A stretch of DNA of 64,000 nt from Toxorhynchites rutilus septentrionalis. Lineage: Eukaryota > Arthropoda > Insecta > Diptera > Culicidae. The translations under genes and the position numbers were made by a program. Positions 58,349 through 64,000 of this stretch are shown here, piece after piece. The notes below the pieces were generated by a model. The model was not told the DNA's origin and ran no database searches. It saw only the letters and a program-made list of their open reading frames with translations. The first letter of the stretch is position 1, and the number at the start of each line of letters is the position of its first letter. The stretch covers positions 35,726,061 through 35,790,060 of the forward strand of contig NC_073744.1 in NCBI RefSeq assembly GCF_029784135.1, read 5' to 3'.

Positions 58349-59996
58349 ATGGTAATCTGTGATCAAGAAGAATTGGAACGGATCATATTCCCGGGGTGTG
58401 CTTCCCCCGATGTTCAGGATCAGCGACGGGCTCGCATCATTTTGGCAGACACGGAAAAACCAACGATGGACCACACCGGAACGAACACGAAACTGTCGCT
58501 GTTTTTTGCTAGTCTTTGTATCATTGATTTGTTCGGAGTGTTTCCCATAGTGGCTCTCCCCAAGTCAATCATCTCCTGTGGGCTGTACGGAATACCACTG
58601 GTGCTCCTTGTGATTACGTTGCAGATTTACACTGCCACAGTGCTGGGAAAGTGTTGGACCATCGCGGAGAAGTTGGATCCTTCGATTGTTTCTAAAAATC
58701 GGTACCCATATGCTGCTATAGCGGAGTTCACGTTCGGGAAGCGAATGAGTTGGTTTGTGACGGTGCTGCTGGATTTGACTGTGTTTGGTGGGGGCATTCC
58801 GAATCTGCTGGTGGCAGCGCAGAACCTACAGCTGCTGGGGTCCAGAATTACCGGAGGGCAGTTTGAACTTTCCTTCTGCTACTGGTTGCTACTGCTTGGT
58901 GTGTTTCTCTGCCCGATTATGTGGCTTGGAAGCCCTAAAAATATGCGTGCACTGGCGAGCGTTTCAGTTACTGTGTGTAGCAGTGTTGCCTTGTTGGCAT
59001 GGTACTCGATCGGACGAGATGTAGTTAGTAGCAAAGGCTTCGAACCTTTCAAGGGAATCAAGCTTGGTTTACCCTCCTGGATTATGCTGCTCAAAGCGTA
59101 CGGAATAATCGCGTTCCAGTTCGATATCCACCCGATGCTGCTTACAATCCAGGTGGATATGGAGAAAAAGCGTCAGATCGGCAAAGCGGTTTTCCTGGGA
59201 TTGATGGCCACCTGCACACTGTCTGCAGTGACCACTCTGCTAGCCGCGTACCGCTATGGGATGGACGCGACGAATAATATTCTGCAAGTTTTGCCCCACA
59301 GCTGGTCGCTGTTCTTCACCATTCTACTGGTCACGCTTCAGCTGTGTTTGTCCAGTGCTGTTGGAAGTTCGGCACTTTTCCAGCATATTGAAGATGTTCT
59401 CGGAGCCTCCAGAGGTATTGTCACACCCAAAATTAATTTTGTATGCTCAACAGATACGATTCAAATTTGCAGATTTCACCATCAAACGTTGCATGATACG
59501 ATCGGTTCTCGTTTGGTTGGCGGTAATGATAGCGGAATTGCTTCCACGTTTTGATGTCGTGATGGGAACCATTGGCGGGACGCTGACAGGTCCGCTCATT
59601 TTTATACTGCCACCGCTGTTGTACCAGAAGATGATCAAAATGGAAGCAATTTACTACCAGGAGATGGGACAACTTCAGAGCCGAGATGCGGCGAACTGTG
59701 ACTCTCAGGAGTTATTGTTCCAGGGTACCTACGGATCGATAGGGTCCTCAATATCGGTTTATAGTAGACCACCGAAGCTTCATCGGTTAAAACGATGGAC
59801 ATTGATTTTCTGCGAACGCTGGAAACAGTTCGTTCAATTTATGTACAGTGACTGTATTCTCTCGGTGGCTGTTATCACCTTTGGAATCGCTGCCACGCTC
59901 GTGTCTACGTATTACAACATGTTCGACGTCAAAACGATTGGGAAACAGTTCTGGGGTACGTGTATCGGCAACATCTCACTTGTCAGCGACCTGTGA
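58349..59996 (+). CDS. Amino-acid transporter, Aa_trans family (SLC32/36/38-like), 529 aa
   Basis: Two exons, 58349-59414 and 59473-59996, join in phase 1 through a 58-bp intron (GTATTG donor, TTTGCAG acceptor), placing R355 next to D356. The ATG is the first after an in-frame TAA. Eleven hydrophobic helices can be drawn: about 50-70, 80-102, 133-155, 174-194, 200-221, 243-263, 278-300, 318-340, 364-380, 384-406 and 483-502, as usual for this family. Helix 1 has the family-like GVFPIVALPKSI pattern and helix 10 reads GGTLTGPLIFILPPLLY. Family members move amino acids across plasma or vesicle membranes, often with protons. The 75-residue loop before helix 11 is longer than typical. The gene ends 275 bp from the convergent amidase; AATAAA at 60003 is the likely poly(A) signal. 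Substrate is not predictable from the sequence. Confidence 0.88.
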
Positions 59997-60002
59997 CAGG
60001 AT

Positions 60003-60008
60003 AATAAA
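60003..60008 (+). terminator. Poly(A) signal of the transporter gene
   Basis: AATAAA seven bases after the TGA stop. The opposite-strand equivalent for the amidase (TTTATT on plus) is at 60082-60087. Confidence 0.5.
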
Positions 60009-60270
60009 CGTTTCCCTGTGTTACTACCATGCTCTTGGCTTTCTTTCTAGAAGCAGCGTTCTGATAAAAAATATTGTTTACTTTATTCCTAACCCCCAAA
60101 ATTCGGCTTCCATGTTTGGTATAAAAAATGCTATTCGTAAGATTTACGCAGGCATACGTCCGAATACTCGCTCTCTCCGCTCAAAACATACACTGATTTT
60201 CCCTCCCAATTTATATCACAAGAAACTACGAATAAATATATCTAGCAAGTCAAAAGCGGAAATAGACACT

Positions 60271-61169
60271 TCACTGTGGCGATTTCCAACCACCGAAAGC
60301 GGCTTCCAGCTCTCGAGCAATGCAGAGACTTAGCCGATCCTGGTAGGGGGCAGCCACAACCTGGATGCCAATCGGTAGTCCACGCTTGTTTAAGCCCAGT
60401 GGCACGTGCGTGCCCGGGAATCCAAGCGCGTTGAACAGCATCGTGTAAATGACAGCCGTGATGTACCCGAAAGATTCGTAGTGACGTATCGCAGCCTTCG
60501 GATATGTCGGCAGGAATAGCACTCCGTCCGTGCCGAGCGTTTCCTGGAAAAGTCAAACATTTTACACATTTTCGCATTTATTGTGATACACCTCACTCAC
60601 TATCATCTGTTTTCTTAGTGCGTCCTTCATATCCACATAGCGTTGTCGATCTTCCGGACTGAACCAATGTTTGGTTTGGTATAGTATATAAAACATGACA
60701 CCAGCGAGCGTAAACTGGGACTGCCCTATCATCGCTTTCCCGAGTTCGACCAGCAGATTATGCTTTTCCTTTGGGTTTTCTCTATCATCGAACATGTTCG
60801 GAAGATCCTTCAGCGACTGCAGGCTGCATAGTGCCATTTCCGGACAGTCGCCGATATCATCGAACTCCGCCCGTTCGGTTTGCAGGCCGTGATCCTTGAA
60901 GTACTGCACCGCCCGATACATTGCGATTTTGATTTCCTCATCGACCGGGACGAGTCCGACATTGAAGCCAAAATCTTCCATGTAGTGGATCTTGATGTCC
61001 TTGGTGTACACGGTCTCGTCCAGTCGCAGTTTGTATGCCTTCGAACCGGCCATGATGTGCACCAGGGTGGGGAGATCTTTAGCGTACCGACTCATCGGCC
61101 CCACGGTTAGGAAGGTGCAGAATTTCTCGTCCGTCGACATCGGGAAGTGTCCCTTGATGGAGATGATGT
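60271..61169 (-). CDS. Fatty-acid amide hydrolase 2-like amidase, last two exons (partial)
   Basis: The penultimate exon 61169-60601 follows AACTTCCAG and ends at GTGAGT; the last exon 60543-60271 follows TTTTCCAG. The join is phase 0; the first exon enters in phase 1, so earlier exons exist. 279 residues are present. Visible family features are SIKGHFPMS, VGPMSRYAKDL, FLPTYPKAA, YTAVIYTMLFNALGFPGT-type wording (here YITAVIYTMLFNALGFPGTH), VPLGLNKRGLPIGIQVVA and the closing LCIARELEAAFGGW. In FAAH2-type serine hydrolases these follow the amidase signature with the Ser-Ser-Lys triad, which is not in this window segment. The family hydrolyses fatty-acid amides at membranes. The gene is convergent with the transporter. 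Upstream exons would lie right of 61169, beyond TE-rich sequence, or outside the window. Confidence 0.88.
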
Positions 61170-61385
61170 CTGGAAGTTGAGGTTGAAAATATGTAAATCG
61201 AGATGAATTCAGAAGGTGAGGGCTACTTTTCAACACACGAAGGTAATTTGGAATGTTTTGTTCTCGGATGTTCTCGTATAAATTCATATAAAACGTTTGC
61301 ACGTTCTTGTAAAATCTGGCACCATTTTGTATGGGCCTCTTTTAAAAATATGTTTTTTTTTGTCAAAAAGTTAAAGGTAAAGGTA

Positions 61386-62728
61386 AAGTGACCAGATGGT
61401 CAGAGATCTAACACGGGACACAAAAAAAACTTCATGTATATACGTTATGTAAACATGAGCCATAGTTTAACGAGTCTCATTTACTCATGAAATTCTTAAC
61501 ATGTGTCCTTGCCAGAACTCTGCATAGTCAGCTGACTATCTGACTGACTATATCCGTATTCAGTTAGTAATGACTTTTGGCTTTTTCACGCAGTTTCTCC
61601 GCCAAAACGACTGAACAGTCAGTCGGGCGTTTAGTCGCAATCTCCCTCTACCGACTCGACTATATCATTTCATTCTTCCCAATCGAATTGTTCTCATTGC
61701 ATTTTGAAGTGACTTCCCCCAAAACCAATTTGTTCCTCTTTTTCTCTCTCCCTTGTACGTGTGCATGCATCGATGTTTGACGTCAAATATATATTCCACA
61801 TCAAGTTCTCGAAGATGATCCTTCTCTGGCTGACGATCGGCGAGATTGGAATGTCCAAGCCACTCTTCTTTCGAGTCTTACGGTGAACGGGTAGATATAT
61901 AGTACGAAGTGCCTGCCGGAAGTTGCCGTCGTAATAAAGAGGTATCACGCAAAGGTGATGTAGTCTTTATAACGCACCTGGTAGCGGTCTATTATGCCAA
62001 GAGATCACTGGAGGCGATGGATTTGCTGGAGATAAACATTGTAGCGAAGGCCACCAACCTTACCAACATCCCCAGCTGCGAAGGATAGAAAAATTCAGGG
62101 CAAACTTCAAACGGAAGATTTCCTCCGATAACTTCATGGTCAAAACGGAGAGAGCTGACCGCCAAAGTCACGAAAAGGTTAAAGAACATGCCGACATTCA
62201 TCTTTTCATCGGTCATGGTCGAGATTCCGGCCGTATGGCCGCCCGGCATTTCATTTACGATATTTTTTCAAACATCTCTTCCTCTCCCTGTCCAACATCA
62301 CGACTTCTTCCGGCTTATTTAACACGTTGAGCTCCGACCGAGCTAGAGAATTAAAAGAATTAATTTGTCGTCTGACTCACGTCGGTCTCTGAGGATCAAT
62401 AGGGCACTTTTTTAAAAGTCATTTTCCAATTTTGTTGCTGTCGTTCTCAGTTGACACTCTCTAAACAAAAAGTTCACTTTCGGTGCAATGAAATTGGCTC
62501 AACGTGTTGATCTTCGGATTCATTGGAAGCGTTCTTGAACAGACTGCCAAATAAATGTTTTTTGAAGTTCATCCCTTCAAGAAAATCAACATGAACAAAT
62601 TGTAATATTGAAATATATTGATACCGCGGGACATTTTGGCTTCTTTTGCCGAATGTGGGACGTTTCGCAGGACGTCATCTAACGCGGGACAATTCATCGA
62701 AATGCGGGACTGTCCCGCGTAAAAAGCT
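61386..62728. mobile_element. TIR-like element with CGCGGGAC ends, composite
   Basis: Left GTGACCAGATGGTCAGAGAT then CTAACACGGGACA, and right AACGCGGGACAATTC / GCGGGACTGTCCCGCGT (62685-62720), are related in inverse orientation. The interior includes the repeat shared with 50222 (61615-61720). A 61992-62249 minus frame contains NVGMFFNLFVTLAV and GGNLPFEVCPEFF, which faintly recall ABCG transporter membrane segments, but there are stops and no domain is certain. It lies within the probable amidase intron. Confidence 0.35.
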
Positions 62729-62754
62729 TAAAAAATAAAATCAAAAATCATCGA

Positions 62755-62951
62755 ATGCCTGTCGCCTCCCGTTGATCCTGTATTCACCATCTATTATCAA
62801 AACGTAAGAGGCCTCGAGCTTCGGTTGATGCTCTCGACTTGTGACTACGACGCTCTAAATCTCACCGAAACCTGACTGTTAACGGAAATTCCGGATTGTG
62901 ATCCACGCCAGACCACCAGTTCTTTAGTTGCGACCGCTATCGAGCTATCTA
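62755..62951 (+). pseudogene. LINE endonuclease, first part
   Basis: A plus-strand frame reads FTIYYQNVRGLELRLM, then CDYDALNLTET followed by TGA where family members have Trp (LTETWL). These are the first two conserved motifs of the AP-like endonuclease of Jockey-type LINEs. The reading stops at the mariner insertion at 62952 and appears to resume at 63868. Confidence 0.65.
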
Positions 62952-63867
62952 CAGGGTGGACCATTTAAAGTGGAAGGATTTGTTTTTGCAATAGCAAAGT
63001 AAAGAAGTGGAATTTTAAAATTTTATTTTTGAAATTCATTTATTTTGGTCCAAGGAGATTTGTTCTAACTACTTTTTGATTATGATATCTCGTAAATGAC
63101 CGCCTCTGGCCTTGACCGCAAAATGTGCCCTTTTTTCGGCATTTTCCATCACTTTGCCCAATGTTTCGGCCGATATGGCAGCAATTTCTTGTCGGATATT
63201 GTCTTTCAGCGCAGCCAGGGTCCTTGGTTTACCAGTGTATACCTTGGATTTTAAATATCCCCATAAAAAAAAAGTCAGGAGGCGTCAAATCAGGTGATCT
63301 CGGTGGCCAGTCATAATCGCCGTTTTTCGATATTAATCTTCCGGGGAACATTTCGCGCAATAATTTGGTCGTGGCAGCCGCTGTATGGCGTGGAACCAGT
63401 AATTGTCCAATTCATTTTCACGAACAAATGGCAATAAAAAATCGGTTATCATTGTCCGATAACTCTTGCGAACGATGACGACCTGATGTCGATGGAGTCT
63501 CTGCAACACTGGCTCGAATGGCATCAATATTCTCGTCGAAACGTCTTGGTCGTTGTCTGGACAGATGACTGGCATTACCAACACTACCAGACGATATAAA
63601 TTTTGCATATAATCGACGTATAGTGTTGTCTCCAGGCGATGTTTTAACTTTATTTTTATTTTTCCACGCACGTTTAGTTAACACAATTGAGAAGTTATTT
63701 TGAATGTACAGCTGAGCAATTTCAGCGCGTTGTTTAGGTGTGTATCGTTCCATGGTTAAAATTGTACTGAAATGACGCTTCCAACGCGGTATGACATTTG
63801 TTAATCTGACATCTCTGTCAAAAGTTATGGGGTTGCCAGATGCTTCCACTTTAAATGGCCCACCCTG
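62952..63867 (-). mobile_element. Internally deleted mariner-like element
   Basis: The ends CAGGGTGGACCATTTAAAGT and its complement (63848-63867) are inverted. Read on the minus strand, ATG 63752 starts MERYTPKQRAEIAQLYIQNN with an HTH, then RRLYAKFISSGSVGNASH and RHRSQELSDND. The middle of the transposase is missing. The C-terminal third follows with SKNGDYDWPPRSPDLTPPDF, the last catalytic Asp region, and ends at KARGGHLRDI near 63095. TA precedes the left end; the right flank is TC. A non-autonomous copy. Confidence 0.8.
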
Positions 63868-64000
63868 TCTGCTCCCCTTTCTGATTTGGATCTCTACAGT
63901 GCCATTGTAATCTTTGCATTGAGCGACTACAACCAAACGCTTCAGAGCTGCATCTTCGACGAGGACATAAACGGTTGTTTGCCATAAATCGCATCTACAG
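63868..64000 (+). pseudogene. LINE endonuclease, later part (runs off window)
   Basis: A plus-strand frame contains IVIFALSDYNQ, comparable with the GDFNLP motif of LINE endonucleases, then IFDEDINGCLP, comparable with the FDEDxNxFLP segment. It is degraded and continues past the window end. Confidence 0.4.

Noticed and set aside
61992..62249. ABCG-transporter-like minus-strand fragment
   Set aside because: Only a vague resemblance of membrane segments, with stops on either side; insufficient for a call.
1..64000. CRISPR array, operon, riboswitch, rRNA gene
   Set aside because: No regularly spaced identical repeats, no co-directional gene clusters, no rRNA-like sequence; the window is eukaryotic.

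Overview
The window looks like insect nuclear DNA, most probably from a mosquito close to Aedes. It is AT-rich, most of its length is transposon debris, and the clear genes have very short introns (57-65 bp) with normal GT/AG borders. The organism is inferred from tRNA-derived SINEs, TA/TTAA/8-bp-TSD MITEs, mariner and Jockey-like elements and gene style; no species marker is present. A 500-base run of N (4935-5434) marks an assembly gap.

Layout. 1-8 kb: AT-rich repeats, a piggyBac-like MITE, two minus-strand exons of an acidic nuclear-type protein (3285-3997), a ~265-bp satellite running into the gap, and a ~130-bp tandem repeat. 8.3-13.7 kb: a mariner remnant apparently split by a 4.1-kb element with long inverted arms around a decayed Mutator-like transposase tail; further arm fragments of that family occur at 16.7, 18.5, 30.7 and 51.9 kb. 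16.9-17.5 kb: an unidentified 199-codon minus-strand ORF. 19.9-30.5 kb: a full-length SINE with a perfect 14-bp duplication, a mariner and a LINE side by side, a hAT (TTF/ZMYM type) relic and a Tigger-like MITE. 32-41 kb: an ATTAATCG-rich hAT-like family, a candidate core promoter at 33.4 kb, a frameshifted THAP domain beside an unidentified zinc-finger-like minus-strand gene, and a 260-bp hAT MITE with a perfect 8-bp duplication. 41.6-44 kb: a tandem array and a TTA-flanked MITE.

Three genes are well supported. A five-exon C2H2 zinc-finger protein (44677-46893, plus, 655 aa) has nine regular fingers and an acidic C-terminal region, and is probably a DNA-binding regulator. At the right, an 11-helix amino-acid transporter (58349-59996, plus, 529 aa) faces tail-to-tail the last two exons of a fatty-acid amide hydrolase 2-like amidase (60271-61169, minus). 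The exons carrying the amidase catalytic triad would lie beyond the TE-filled stretch at 61.2-64 kb, which holds a LINE endonuclease region split by an internally deleted mariner.

No operon, CRISPR array, rRNA gene or functional tRNA gene is visible. I see no clearly new cellular system. The most unusual items are the long-armed Mutator-like family whose arms are bounded at both ends by the same palindrome, and the orphan ORF at 16871-17470.
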